NCBI GenBank assembly: GCA_005406025.1
Contig: BGZK01000216.1
Coordinates: 496,001 to 560,000, forward strand
Reading direction: 5' to 3'
Origin: Eumeta japonica
Taxonomy: Eukaryota; Arthropoda; Insecta; Lepidoptera; Psychidae
Length of the DNA: 64,000 bases
Part shown: positions 46,438 through 59,754 of the stretch, piece after piece
Layout of the letters: every line of letters begins with the position of its first letter
Numbering within the stretch: the stretch's first letter is position 1
Translations under genes and position numbers: made by a program
Notes under the pieces: model-generated
Seen by the model: the letters and a program-made list of their open reading frames with translations, nothing else
Database searches by the model: none
What the model was told of the DNA's origin: nothing

Positions 46438-49400
46438 GTATGTTTATTCTGTAAAACACCTCTTCAACAACTGCTAAGGATGTGATACAAGAATTTGTTT
46501 GGCAATTAACTTTTGTAATTATTCGCTAAGGTTTATAAATTTTGTTATTAGCAAGCTCTCTATATTTTTTATTAATAATCTTTAAACCATGTCTGTAGAG
46601 ATTACTTCAATTCAAATAGTGTGACAAAATTTGAACACCTCTCTATTTCAAATCATGACTTATAAATTATGTACCATTTTTAAATTGTCATTTTTTTCTA
46701 TATAATTTTTTACTCTATATATTTAATTTGATAATTATGGCCTACATTTTAAAACTTAAAATTTAGGAAATGAAAATCTTTTCAATTTCCCGATTCTAAT
46801 CCCAAATTTGATATTATATCAAAAATATTTTTATTATAATAAAATTATATTTTATTGAAAAACAAATTAAAAAGTTCATAATGTCTATTCCTTTTCATAA
46901 AAATGAAATAACACAATTGAAATTTCATTAAACCTAGATGATTATATTTTTGCAATAAAACATTAAATAAAGCAATTACCTAATTATAAGCTTGTTTAAT
47001 CACATGTACTTATAGTATTCATTAATAGGAAAACCTTTAAGTTAAATGACAGTGGGTTTCAAAAATAGTCTTAAAATATATTAAAATTATTAGCATTTCA
47101 ATTGAAAAAAATTTGGCAAACTGTTTCATAGAGCTATTCTACATTTGAAACTGTTCAAATCATATATGAAAGGTAGTTGCTAAGTGCAGTTAAGAGACCC
47201 TCGAACCGAGTAGTGCAGGGTTCATATTTTCACCATTGGTGAAAAATCAATTAAAACCACTCTGCCTTGAATAGCATATTAAACCTTGATTCTTGGACAT
47301 TGTTATGTTGAGTTCTTGACCTATATTGAGCCAGCATAAAGGGTATGGGTCAACAATAATATAATAAAAAATTATTGCAACAAATAAGAAATATGAAATA
47401 ATTTGGGTGATTTTTTGTAAATTTTTCTTAATTGTGTATACCAAATAAACATTGGAGCCTTGAAAGATATATGTTTTAAATTTATGTAGTCACATATTTA
47501 GATATTCTTTCTAAATTACCTAACATTTATCCTTTTGAGGTCATATTATTTAAATATGTAAGTTTTTTTGTTCAGTCTGCACATTTTTTTTTAATAATCA
47601 TCATTATCATGCAATTATAATATTACCTATGTAGGTAGTCATTTACAATACATCACTGTCATATTAAAGATCTACCAAATTTTTCTCTGCTATTGTTCTG
47701 ATTGTGAATGTACCCATGTTTAAATGACGGTGGACTCTTCTAATAATGACTATTTTGTCAGATTGAATAAAAAAATATATATATTAATTGTTAATATTGT
47801 AAAGAAAGTAATCTTGATTTTCTGATTGACTTGCCAATCCAGAGCTGATGTGAGAAAGAAGAAATCCATATCAATCACTTTGAGAAATTCAATTCGTAAA
47901 GATATAAGATTGACATGACTGATAGTCGCATCCCTTACCTATCAAAGTCCTGTTTCTGTCTTTTTAGAAAATAATATATACTATTATATGCTTTTAGTTT
48001 CGTTTTCACGTTCTGTTTTTTAGTGTTAAACATCTCTAGGATAATTCCAAAAAAAATAAAAATAAAAGCATAATAAGTGCAATATGGATAATATTTAAAA
48101 CTAATAAAAAGTTTATTAAAAAACCTGGCGTGGAAACTGTTATATATTATAAAAGGCAGTTTATAGCTTACTTGGTTTATAATTTAAAAACCATATTCTA
48201 TAACAATTGTAATGGGCCCAAAACAATCATGTCATTTTTTGCTCTTTGTCTTTGCAAAAATCAATTTTCTTTTGAGATAGATTTAAGTATGTAGTAGCTT
48301 TTATTTGATTATTGAAAGTTTCTTCTTTGAATATTTCTGTTATTTCAAATATAATATTTATTAGAATTAAGTATTTTTACATATTTGACTAGGAATTTAT
48401 TAGAACCAAGAGAATATTTTGAATCGCTTAGCTGCCAGACATACTACCACATATTTCTTCAAAAGTATCGACTGTACTTCTACTCCTATCATAAAATTCC
48501 ATCTGAGTTCCTAGAAAAGGCAACTCTATCATAAAAAAAATAATTCTCTATTTGATAAATAAACTAAAAAGAAATGATAATATTTATCACTAAATATAAA
48601 TTGTACAAAATAACTACAATTTAGTTAATAATTAAAAGAATTTTTTTCCGCTAAGAAATATCCCTATTTTTAATTAATTATCATTTCCACTAATCAAAAG
48701 TGGGATTTTCTTTATAAATTTTGGCCTGTCAATTGCCTAAGTGGCTATTTAATTCGTTTGGTCCCATATGTAAAGTATGCAAAATTAATATAAGGTATTC
48801 ACATATGAAGTTACAATGGAGAAGTCAATGCTTAATTAGGTATACATGTTTTATACGGTCTTTGAAATCCATGAATCACGGGATTAGTCACATGGATTGT
48901 TTATGCTGTAATTCTAAAATTGTCTACCAATATTTGCAGCCTTAGAAATTCAATATCAATACGTACATAACGAAATAGTCCTAACATTTCTGTATGTTAC
49001 TTACATTTTATGAAATATTCGATTTTATTGAGCAGAATGTAAGAAATAACAACTTATATAGTTTCACTCTGATTCTCTCCTCCTGAACAAACAGGCTGTT
49101 TCGTTTGTCAACGGTATTTTAGCTGAAGTTTAATATACAAACTTTAAGTAGATATGAAGTTTGTTCACTTCAAGTTAAATCTTAAAAAAATCGTTTTTAT
49201 CAATGGCCTTCTAGTTCGTGATAACCATGTTATCGGGTCTATGGTGTTCTACAATTTAATGTTGCCAGTCATGATCGTAAATAATGTTTTAATTATGTCA
49301 TCTTTAATATTCTGTACCAAAACCTGGGATAACTCAATGCTTGTGCGATAAGCTTTTGTAACTGTCAGGCATGTATATCCATTGTGTGGTACAGAGTATC

Positions 49401-52400
49401 AAAGTATTTTGAATTTTTTTTTTCCAAGTGATTGAAGTAGATAAATAAATTAAAATAGAAATATATTTTATATAAATTATTCATTAAAACATAATGTAGT
49501 GTCTACCTCGTCTTAATTGTACTGCGTAATATGATTAATGCCTTTAAATCGTATATTACCTTGAGGCGATTATTAGGTCGAGTAAGCATCATTGAATGCT
49601 CTACACAAGAAAAGACCTCTATATTGCGATCAAGGTCTTGATTTCGTTTGGGACATGCAAGCAGGCAGCCTATAATTCCTTGTAGAAATTTTTGACTTTA
49701 TTATTTATCATTAAAATAGAAAACATTTATCCAGTTGAAAGGAATAAGAATTCATTGATAAACATATTTTTATAGTTGTTTTGGATAATCGCAAGAAATG
49801 TTTGTCAAACTTATCTTGAAAAGGTAGAAATACTTAATAAGGTTTTATATATTTCAATATGGATAATTTTAATATTTTACACTTTTTAATATGGATGAGT
49901 AATTATTTTAAATCATTTACTCTAATTAATGTGTATATTGAAAAAAATAAATATGCTTTGCCTCTATTATATAATAAAAGGAGAAAATACCGAATAAGAC
50001 TAATAAATAATTAAAAACCTTTATTAATAGTTATAATAATTCTTTCTTTACAATAATTTACAAATTCCTTACATTCATATTTGTTTTGAAACAGAATGCA
50101 ATATTTGTATATTTTATATATATACATCTATTAAGATAATTCTTAATTATGAAGCTTAATAGATAAACTAGTTAAGTATATAAATCAACATGCAACATCA
50201 TAATGTAATTTAATAATTACATTATGTTTTTACATGTTGATATTATTTGAACATTTTTATAAACTGATCTTATTTCCCAGAACAGTAGGCAGAGACCTGT
50301 ATGTGAAATATTCTATCTAAGGTAGATACAGCCTTCAAGTCAAAGGGGTTATACTTGATGTTCAGTCAGGAAAGGCTCTAATTTGCTTACCATAGCTTGA
50401 TAACGACCCAGCCCAGGGTGGGATCATGACCCTTTTGACACATGACCTGGATCCACCCCCATATTCCATAATCATCATAATCAAGATCATCTCAGCGGTT
50501 TCTGTTAATTAAAATTTATTCCTTCTTTAATATGCTACCAATTTAGCTTGCATATTGTTTTCCAGGGCACCCCTTGCTACTCTTTCATCACATTCATTCA
50601 CTCTGTAAATTTGTTTTGTCAGTCTATTTTGATTCTTCACTTCCAGATGGTCAAAGCAACCTCGTCATATCTTTCTCTACTCTAGACAACACTACATCTT
50701 TTAAACCACATCATTGTCTGACATCACTATACCTATAGTTATCTTTCAAAGGCACTACAGATATGTATACTACACAGGGATCTCATCTCCACCGCATCAG
50801 TTCTACCTTCATTCTTATTCTGTCATCCAATTTTCACTACCATACATAAGCATAGGGACCAGAATTGTGTTACAATTAACCAGCGTAATTGTAAAGAGGG
50901 GCAGTTAAAAACAACATTCATAATTAAATCACCTTAAACTTTTAGCACTTGGAAATTAAAATGGAATACATCCTTACTTTATAGCCAATGACAGCCTTTA
51001 TCAAATTTGGGGCTATATAAGTAAAATTGTTTGGTTCAACTTTACTTTGAGAGGACCATAAAATTATTGAAAAAATATTTGAGATACTGTTTGCAACAAT
51101 TAACAATTTATGACTTTTTAATGACAAACTTTAAGAATGAATAAGTAACAGTTATGTTTTATTTATTTATTAGTGATAAATCTTATTTTTATTGCTCTTA
51201 ACCTCAAACATAAAGCTTTTTTGAAAATAATTATTCATACAATTTTTATATTGGGTTATGGACAATACTCGAGATATTTGTGAAAACCAGTGTAATTGTA
51301 AACAGATATACATTTATGGCTAGTTGTTGCTCATGCCTTCTTGTATGGCAATTATGAAACTAGCAACATTTTAAAAAGACTTGAAAGCTGTCTTTCATTT
51401 CTTCATTGTCTTTCATCACCCATAGAAAATCTTAGATGTCATATCGTGGGGTCTTTGTCAAAGCCACAATGTTTATAGCGAGATTTTTTCCTTTTCATAA
51501 ACTTTATTGACTTAAAAAAAATTTTTTTTTTGGTAATGTGTGTCACAAAAAAAATGTGTTGAACTATATTTTTTTCTGTGGTACTCATCAAAAAATCTAA
51601 TGGTAGGTAGGTACCATTTGTCCAAATCTATTCAGTTGATACTTCAAATTAAAAAGAGGGAAGAATTTGAATTTGCTCTCTGTCTAGTCTTTACGTAATC
51701 TTATATGATAAATAATATGATAAAATATAATAAATATGAAAAATCCTTAGTTAAGCAGTAGATTACTACTAATAAAATATGAAAGTTTTGTCCAAATTGG
51801 TCCATTAGTTTTTGAGTGATGCTTTAACAAACAAATAAATATATAGACAAACAGGCAAAAATATTATTATATAAGTCAGTGTTTTGGGGTCTGTGTTATG
51901 TACATAAAGTGCATACAACATACAACTTTTTTTTTTCAGTGTACTACAAGGGTACTTTGAATGTGTTGTTTTTACCCATTTTTTTGATTGATTGAATCGA
52001 TTAATTTTTTGATTTGACAAATTTGGCAATTGTCCCAAGTTGAGATAGATCTTTATTTTTTTTACTGTACACTTCTGAATTTGCAAGTCATTAATGAATT
52101 ATAATATAATAGGTTTTGTTATATGTTTATTGTTCAATGTTCTTAATTACATTAAATCTAGGATTACCACGAAGTCATGGGTGTATAATTGTTATTGTTA
52201 GTATTGAGAGTCAATATAAGCGATCAACATTTACTTCATTCATATCAGAATATGGGATAAGTTTACAAAGTGCTCCTGACGTTTTCCATTAACTTTGGCA
52301 AATGACCATGCTTGACCATAACTATCGGTAGCTGTCAAAGACCATAATTCAGAAATGTTTAATTAATTGGTATTTTGTAAATTTACAGACAAAATGTTTT

Positions 52401-55143
52401 AGTTTTCGTTTGTATGTCGAGTACTTTAACGTAATTTTCGCGTTGCCGCTTCTCGCTGCACGTGTTCAGTCGTGAGGCGGCCGCCCGCTGCCCGCAACCC
52501 GCGCACCGATAGCTATGCTATTACGTTGCCGTTTGTGTAAAAGGCTTTACATACTAGCTACTTTGATTTATTATTTTTGTTAATTGAAAAAAATTTTAAC
52601 TTTATTTTTAGGCAAATGTCATTTGAGAACTTTCGATGGTTATCGTCAGTAGACTCACTTGCCAAAGTTAAAGGAAAATGTTAGGAGCACGTTGTATATA
52701 AGGTAGAAATGTAAGTAAAGAATTGGAATTATGCCACTTTTATCAATATTCACATTTACTTTGGTTGACCCTATGACTCTTCATCGTAAGGTTTTGTTCA
52801 CTATTTTATAAAGTACATAGGTATATATAAAAAAAGTTAGATTTTTATAGATTTATATAAAATATATAGAAACTAAATATTTGATTTTCAGTCAAAAAAG
52901 TTTCTATGTGGCTCAGGTAAAATAATTTATTTGGACACCCCTTCCTTTTTTAAAGTTCCGCTTGTACATCTCAGATTTAACTTTTAGTCTTAGTTGTAAC
53001 TTTTTTAAAAAAAATTAATAACATAAAACTACTATTTTGCCAACAATAGTAAAATAGCTAGTAAGACAATTATTTCTGCAAACCCATCATGAGCCTTTCT
53101 CCTTATAGAGGGGTCAAGTTACGGCTTTACATGAGTCATTAGGTACCACACAACTGTTCCAGCATTTATTAAAGAACTGGTACATTGAATTTAAATAAAC
53201 AATTTTTGACGAAAATAGTGCCATGGAACTGGTCTGATATGAAGCCAGAAGCAGCCGTTTATTATGGAACTCCATAATAAAGGAATGTATCCTAGCCATG
53301 TTTGGGCTTATTGCAATTGTTATCAGGTGCACAGTGGTAATAAATGGTTTTTAACCAATTTCAAAATAGGTGGTTCTATGTTTCTTTCTATGTTTTTTTT
53401 ATGTGTGTTCAGCTATAATTTCGTCAAATGTGAAATAATTTTGATTTTTTTATAATATAAAGAATAATAATAATTTATGTAGCTTGTATAAGAATACTTA
53501 ATTTGGTAGTTGCATTCCAAATTAAAATGTAAAGATCCTGAAATAATTACATGTGGACAATAAATTTAGAATTAGAACTGCTTTTATTTTTGAAGGCGGT
53601 TTTATTTTATTATTTTTTTAATTTAATATTTTTTAAATAATATCTTGTTAAACTACTAGTTCTATGCACAAAAGTCAAACTTTCTTCATTTCGCCTACTA
53701 TTTCTTTAATTTAATAATTCCATCATTTATCACCTTCCTTACTTAGGAAGTTGTTCCTTTATTCATTTCCTGTACTATTTTTGCTTCATCCACTAATACA
53801 GATTCCTAAATTCCATGTTTCGTCAAGCTCTAAAATTTCGTACTGTTTGGTTTGGGTAAAACCAACCAACCCAACCAACTTTTATCCTTTCTAGCTATCT
53901 AGTGACCATTTTTGCATGACTTTGCTAATGTTAGCATAAAGCTTAAGTTTGTCACATCACTAAGAAGTGACAAACTGTATAAGAAACACAAGTCGAAATA
54001 TTGGTACAGTAGAAGAAGGCAATCACCATCCTCATTCACACTTTGGTCTCTGAATTTTGATTCTTTAGTGTTAATAGTGACTGAAAATAATAACATATAT
54101 TTTGCATTTAATAGACTTAAATTTTATAAATACGGATGAAGTCATGATGTTCATATGCAAATAAACATTAAATTTTCCTTTTGACATGTTTTAAAAATGA
54201 TATAGTATGCTCTATGATTGTGTTAGAAACATTGTTTTTAATTTTCATACCTAGGAAAATATATAGATATACAAATACAACCATTATACAATCACTTCTC
54301 CATTTGTTCATCTGTCAGTCACACATGTGATAGACAGATGAAACCTTTATGAGAAACTCTTAGATATACAGATATGCAGTTCGACATAATCATCAGCATG
54401 TTGACTAATGGTATAATCTGATATTAACATCCCAAAATGATCAGGAGTACTACAAGGGAATCAAAAAGTAAAATCATATTCAAGATCATTATACATATGT
54501 ATAGAAAGTTATATATATAGATCTAGAGAGATATATCATGAGAGTTCCATTAGCAAATTATTAAGCTTTAAATTATTAATTTTCGTTAGAATCAAGCTCC
54601 TCTGCCCCTTGTGCACTAATGGTTATTTTTGAATATGTGGAAAAAATCATAAAAATAATATACATAATGTAATTAAGAGATTTTTAACATGTATATCCAA
54701 AATTTGTTAATTGCTTCTCTCTATTTGTTTGAATTATCTAATTGAGTTTACAGTCTGAAAAATCTGAATAGTTACAGTGTGTACTTGAGACAGTTTAAAA
54801 CATATTTTGTAGGAAAAGTGGTGGTATAATGTATTTTAATAGACATCTAAAAAAGTCTGACATACATTTTTCTCTTACTGTCCTGATTTTCGGTTGTAGG
54901 TCCATTTTATAAATATATATAATTTTTAAAAATGATAAAACCTAATAATAAAAGCTATTTTCCAAGAGACACTATTCAAATATCAAATAAATATTGTAAA
55001 ATTGAATCTCGCTATGGCTGTATTTTTCAAAATTTTTTTTGGTACCATTACCAGTGACTATACAAGTAGACAACAAAAATTATATGAATAAAAAAAATCT
55101 GTATGAAATCTTTAGCGCGCGTGTCTGACTCAAATTTAGCTGA

Positions 55144-55178
<35 letters not shown>

Positions 55179-58100
55179 ACTTTGTTGCTATACCAAATTC
55201 TTGAAGATTACATTAATATTATAATGTTTTCTGAAATAAAAATTGCAGAAGTGTATGCCTCAACAGTGGGGTGATTAAAATTTGACATAGGTATTTTTTT
55301 CTTTTCACAAATTATGTAAATTGTTTCAATTGCCTTATTGCTCTGTGAGAAAATAATGCCTTAGGGTCGTCCATTAATCTCTTGATTTAGCAACTTTTTA
55401 ACCCCCCTATGTGATACTTAGCTATATTTTAAATTAACATCCCTCCCTTTCTTGTCAAAATCTCATATATTTTTTGGTACAAAACATCTAAAAAATTCCA
55501 GAATATTGTCTTTAAATACAGTTGTACTGGCGTGTCTGGTGGTCGGGAAGGAAATTCGTTACCTGGCAACGGCGAATCAATGAAAAAACAAATTCATGTT
55601 ATATTTTGCTACACTCCCTTCCATTTGATATTTTGTAATTTTTTCCCCACTCTTTCTAGCCTCACCTGATTAATGGACAATCCCTTATTAGGCTGATATG
55701 TGAATACTTTATTAAATTTTGTTTAATAATTTATTCATATTTCAGTACAATAAGACAAAAAAGTAACTAGATTAAATTTATTTCATAAAATTGAATTTTG
55801 TACTAATTCCAATAAAAATTAAATAAGTTAACTGAAATTGTTGCCTGTACTTAATATCGTCTAATGCTTATCATAATGTGAGGTGTGAAAAATTACTTAT
55901 CCCTATTTTATATATTATCTCCTATTTTAAATCTTATGTTTAAATTACTTGTTCTTAAGTGACAATTAATTGTGTTATATGCAATTTGATTTTGTAATCG
56001 GGTGTAGTTGTATATTTCTATTTTAATAAATAGCATTAACAAATAATTTATTTGCTTGAATTAATATTATAAATGAGGAATCCTTTACATTGAAAATTTC
56101 TATTCCTTAAGATTAAACAAGTACAATTAGATTAGGGTTGTGCATAGTTTTTAGAGATGCGTGAAAGTTATAAAATATGAGTCGTACAATTCCATAGATA
56201 TGGTTCTAGATATCATTAAATTTTACTTATATGTCATTCTATATCAATGTTTTATGGTTCAGTTCAGTTCAAGTTCAGTTCAAAAGTTCAGAAGTACCTA
56301 TCTTCACATTGTACAGTTTTTATATCATAAATTGAAAATACTGAAAGTTAGCACTATAATTGTTTTAATTTTTATACCAAGAAGTACTGAATATTGTAGA
56401 ATATTTTGGAACACCAGTTTTGGAACCTGTTGGAAAACAGTGATTTTTAGAAAGTTTTCGTGTCCATATGATGGTAAATTCAAATTGAATCCAACATTAA
56501 ATACTAATGTTTTTAAACTCATGCTTTTACAATTCTATCTTTATTCATACATCCAAGAATGTATATGAATTACTTTTATTTTTATTCTCTGAAAGGATTT
56601 ATTTATTTCTTTTTCTCTTCAATTCTACAATGAACGTTGAAAACTTATATCTATATAGCTGTAATTGGGTCATACAATTTATATTTTTATCACACTTTAA
56701 ATTTCTATGTCGAATAGTTTTGAGTGAATGATAATAAAATAAAAACAAAGACAAACATGAAACTGATTCTCTGGGGTTTATCAATTCTGTACTTATATCA
56801 TTAATGGATAATAATTTGATAACCTTAATAGACAGTAATTTATAGACAATTTGTTTTAATGACTCGGGTTTTTATTACATAATAAGTAACCATCGACTTT
56901 CAAGTATGTTCTTTTTTACCATGTATCATTTTATCATTTCTCAAGAAGGTACATGTGTAATGGAATTATGTGACCATAGAGGCATTATTCGTTTTTATTT
57001 GCTTGTTCTGAAAATACTAAAAAAGCTATATTCCTAGGACAACTGACTAGATAAACAAATATGTACATGGACGAATTAATTGTGAAGTTTATGAGTACTA
57101 TCTATGTTACTACAATAGATAAACCAGTTTGGTGCAAATTAGGGTATCCATTATTTGCCAAATTTTTTTTTGCCATGCCTTCTGAAATTTTAGTAAAAGC
57201 CTTAAAAAATATCAAATCATAATAAGATTTTAATATCCATACTAAACCTTGTCCAATACATTTTCCATTTAAATATCATGGGATTTTGCCTTTTTTCATT
57301 ATTATTGTTCTGTCTTAAACAAGTGAAAGATAAAGCAATGAGTAATAAATATTCTTGTAAAAAATGGAACATTCTACAAAAAAGCTCTCTCGGGAATTTG
57401 TGGTAAATTTACTCTTTAAAAAAACTAAATATGTATATTAAGAGCTTTTTGAGCTGATATTTTTTTATGGCATAAACTGAAAATTAAAGGGCATAGCAAA
57501 AAAAAAACCCTGGGTAAATAAGGGACACTCTAATTCATATAGACCTGACTGAACTCATTTTGAATATAAAAGCTTGTGTCAAATAAATCATTGCGCACTG
57601 AGATTCTTTCACATTAAACATTATTCTCTTTGGTACATCAAGTCATATATTTTAATTAATTGGATACGGTTGGTTTCCTCTTCAATCTCAACCAATAGGG
57701 AAAATATTTCTTTGATAGTAGAATCAAACCCTGTACAGCCTGTTATATTTTCCATATGAAAGTGTGTCTGATACGTTAATTATTTTTTTTCATAATTTAA
57801 CTAGAGTTGGTGAAACCGCCCTTAGCATCCGCTGCAAGGATTTTATTATTTATTACCTCGATTGTGCAGATGTCACTTGACATAGAAAGTCTCAAACGTT
57901 GAATGTATCATAATATCATTAGATAATTTACCAAACTATTAGTTTGTAATATTAGGCTAGCTTTTGGATAGTTCATAAGATCTTCTATGAGTACTTTACT
58001 ACATTTAACGAAACATCATAAAATGTGACACTGGATCCTCGCTGGATCATGTCGTCTCATTTGTAAGGATAGCTTGGATCTGACCTTGTATGCAATGTGA

Positions 58101-58231
58101 TGGTTACTTTGAAATAGATGAATGGATATTTCATAGAGTGATTCATTTTTTTTTTGTTCCAGTGAACCTAAACGGCGTTGCCAAAGTGGACATGTCACAC
58201 TTTGATATGCTCAAAGTCCTCGGTACTGGTG
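45999..58231 (+). CDS. JIL-1: JIL-1/MSK-type nuclear AGC kinase, 5' part
   Basis: Exons 45999-46437 and 58163-58231 join in phase +1 to give 169 residues plus one base. The second exon reads VNLNGVAKVDMSHFDMLKVL then GTG, breaking off in the glycine-rich ATP loop. Human MSK1 has ENFELLKVLGTGAYGKVF here, and LGTG separates this family from RSK (LGQG) and S6K (LGKG); PKA also has LGTG but a different preceding helix. JIL-1 is the fly MSK relative: a two-kinase-domain enzyme that phosphorylates histone H3 Ser10 in interphase and keeps chromatin open. The N-terminus is disordered, acidic then basic (KFKRRHTHKHKKLTPKKSRP), a likely nuclear localisation segment. The rest of the kinase is beyond 64000. 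An unseen small exon inside the 11.7 kb intron is possible. Confidence 0.65.
50184..50241. repeat. 58-bp near-perfect palindrome
   Basis: The inner arms cataatgtaatt/aattacattatg (50199-50210 and 50215-50226) are perfect around a 4-nt loop. The outer arms atcaacatg/catgttgat (50184-50192 and 50233-50241) are perfect and share the same centre. Only the six bases between the arms fail to pair. Confidence 0.7.
50300..50885 (-). mobile_element. RTE-type LINE fragment, minus strand
   Basis: Read on the minus strand, 50560-50885 gives a decayed LINE C-terminus. The recognisable parts are the 'cctatgcttatgtatggtag' (LMYGS-like) stretch, 'gtggagatgagatccctgtgtag' (VEMRSLCS-like) and 'cagagtgaatgaatgtgatga'. 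It is the same kind of sequence as at 25035-25612 but inverted. 50380-50460 (gcccagcccagggtgggatc) looks like its associated 3' non-coding part. Confidence 0.5.
52440..52520. other. GC-rich patch in the kinase intron
   Basis: An 80-bp island (cgcgttgccgcttctcgctg... gaggcggccgcccgctgccc... accgatagctatgc) stands out from the AT-rich intron. No long frame, splice sites or clear inverted repeat explain it. A transposon end, enhancer core or non-coding exon are all possible. Confidence 0.35.
55361..55688. mobile_element. Inverted-repeat MITE, 328 bp
   Basis: The ends ttagggtcgtccattaatc (55361-55379) and, in reverse complement, taagggattgtccattaatc (55668-55687) match at most positions; the inner 12 bases gtccattaatc plus one are identical. 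The inside shows the C-run 'aacccccctatgtgat' also seen in inverted form in the arms at 2214 and 2679, so these are probably the same broad family. A TTA-like duplication is possible. Confidence 0.6.
58163..58231 (+). CDS. JIL-1: JIL-1-like kinase, second coding exon (start of kinase domain)
   Basis: Polypyrimidine tract and acceptor (tttttttttgttccag) end at 58162. Encodes VNLNGVAKVDMSHFDMLKVL followed by GTG, and stops one base into the next codon at a consensus gtaagt donor. The join with 46437 restores a Val codon and keeps frame. Confidence 0.75.
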
Positions 58232-59584
58232 GTAAGTGTTTATTTTTTGGTTTTGTACTAGTTCTATGAAAATATTAATTATTTTAATCGGACATAATTT
58301 CTTTTAATAATCGTATTGGCCGTTCAACATAATCATTGGCTGTAATATATGAGCGATTTTAAATAGTACAAATGTGTAATTAGAATGGATGAGTCGCTTA
58401 TCAAATGTCTCTAGTATATCAAAGACCATGTATTGGTTCTTGCACTCCTGGTATGTATGCTGTAAGAGATACGAACCTCTGTCATCATAGAGGTATGAGA
58501 ATGATCGTAAACAATACTAAAGTTAGGGGATTTTGAATGATGTATATAGAACTGAAATAATTAGTGATTTTCTATATTTGGTTAATTTTGTTTACGAACC
58601 AAACACGAACGGGGTATTGAAAAGTGTAAATATCCAGGAAAACTGTATGGGGCCTCGTGTGTTGTTGCAAAGTAGCAATAACATCCTGCAGCAAACGCGT
58701 TTAGCTTATTCATGATAGCGTGCCGTTTTCTGTGCTAGCATGCTAGCATATAACCAAAGAAACATAGGAGTAGAATCAATATTGCACAAATGCAATACCC
58801 GTGTGGTATTATACCGATCTCAATAGAAACATTTACATGTATGCGGTTGTAGTAGAAAAAGGCATTCTATGATTGTTGTTTGACCTTCTAGAAAATATGA
58901 CCGCAAGGGGATGTACAAAAGAAATGTTAAAGAGCGCTGTGTGTGACGGAAGAGACGACAAGTGGCGCCCTAGAACAACTTATAATAACTTACAATTTCT
59001 GAAAAATTAATTACTGATAACTTCTTAAATGAAAGACAGGTCGGCTGCTCGTCTGCGACTATTTAGGCTACTGAGTTTATATTGTTGATAAACATTGCTG
59101 ATACTGTTTATATTTCCAGAACGCTTAAAATACGGTAAGGATTAGCAGTGTTTTCGTTGAATTTGTTCGATATTATTGATGTCTTGTTTTGTGTGTATAT
59201 GCGAAGCCTCGGTCTCTTCTCGATGGAGATTTTTATTCCTTATTTTTTTTATTTTACATTGTTCCTCTATAATTATTCCATTATAAGCCAGGTACAAAAC
59301 TATACTTGCCGGCGACTTTCGCAAAACATTTGTATGAAAACTTTTAGTTCATTACACCAAACGATAGAGGCGCTGTGCGTCATTTCATACTAAATACGAT
59401 TTACTACAGTCGCCTGTGAATACAGTAAGAATACATACGAACATAAACATGAGTTGCGTATAACATTGACCGATGTATACAAAGCATATACGTCTGTTGT
59501 ATCTTTGGATATCAACGACTACCGACTCGGATCCTAATATGTGTACGCAGTTATAGCAACATTACAATTTCAAAGAGTATGACA

Positions 59585-59754
59585 GTACAGTACAACGCAC
59601 GAAACTCTGCCGCTCTGAATTACCTGCGAACGATGCGATGCGCGGGTTTAACACTCCCCGACCCTTCCTTGTTCACCCCCGGGTGCCATTTTACGCCATT
59701 GCGACGCTTCGGTGACTAACTTCACAGCGGCAGAGTTTCCTGCGTCGCAATGTA
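59585..59754. mobile_element. CpG-rich inverted-repeat element, copy 1
   Basis: About 170 bp. The left end acgcacgaaactctgccgct and the reverse complement of the right end (gcggcagagtttcctgcgtc) pair closely. The inside shares with copy 2 the strings 'ctgaatta-ctgcg', 'ctccccgacc-ttcctt' and 'attttacgccattgc'. No coding frame; a non-autonomous DNA transposon is the best guess. Confidence 0.7.

Larger units (their letters stand above)
46438..58162 (+). other. JIL-1-like kinase intron 1 (11.7 kb)
   Basis: AT-rich intron. Recognisable contents are a 58-bp palindrome at 50184-50241, LINE remains on the minus strand at 50300-50885, a GC-rich patch at 52440-52520, a TA microsatellite at 55148-55175 and an inverted-repeat element at 55361-55688. 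Nothing coding is supported. Confidence 0.5.
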
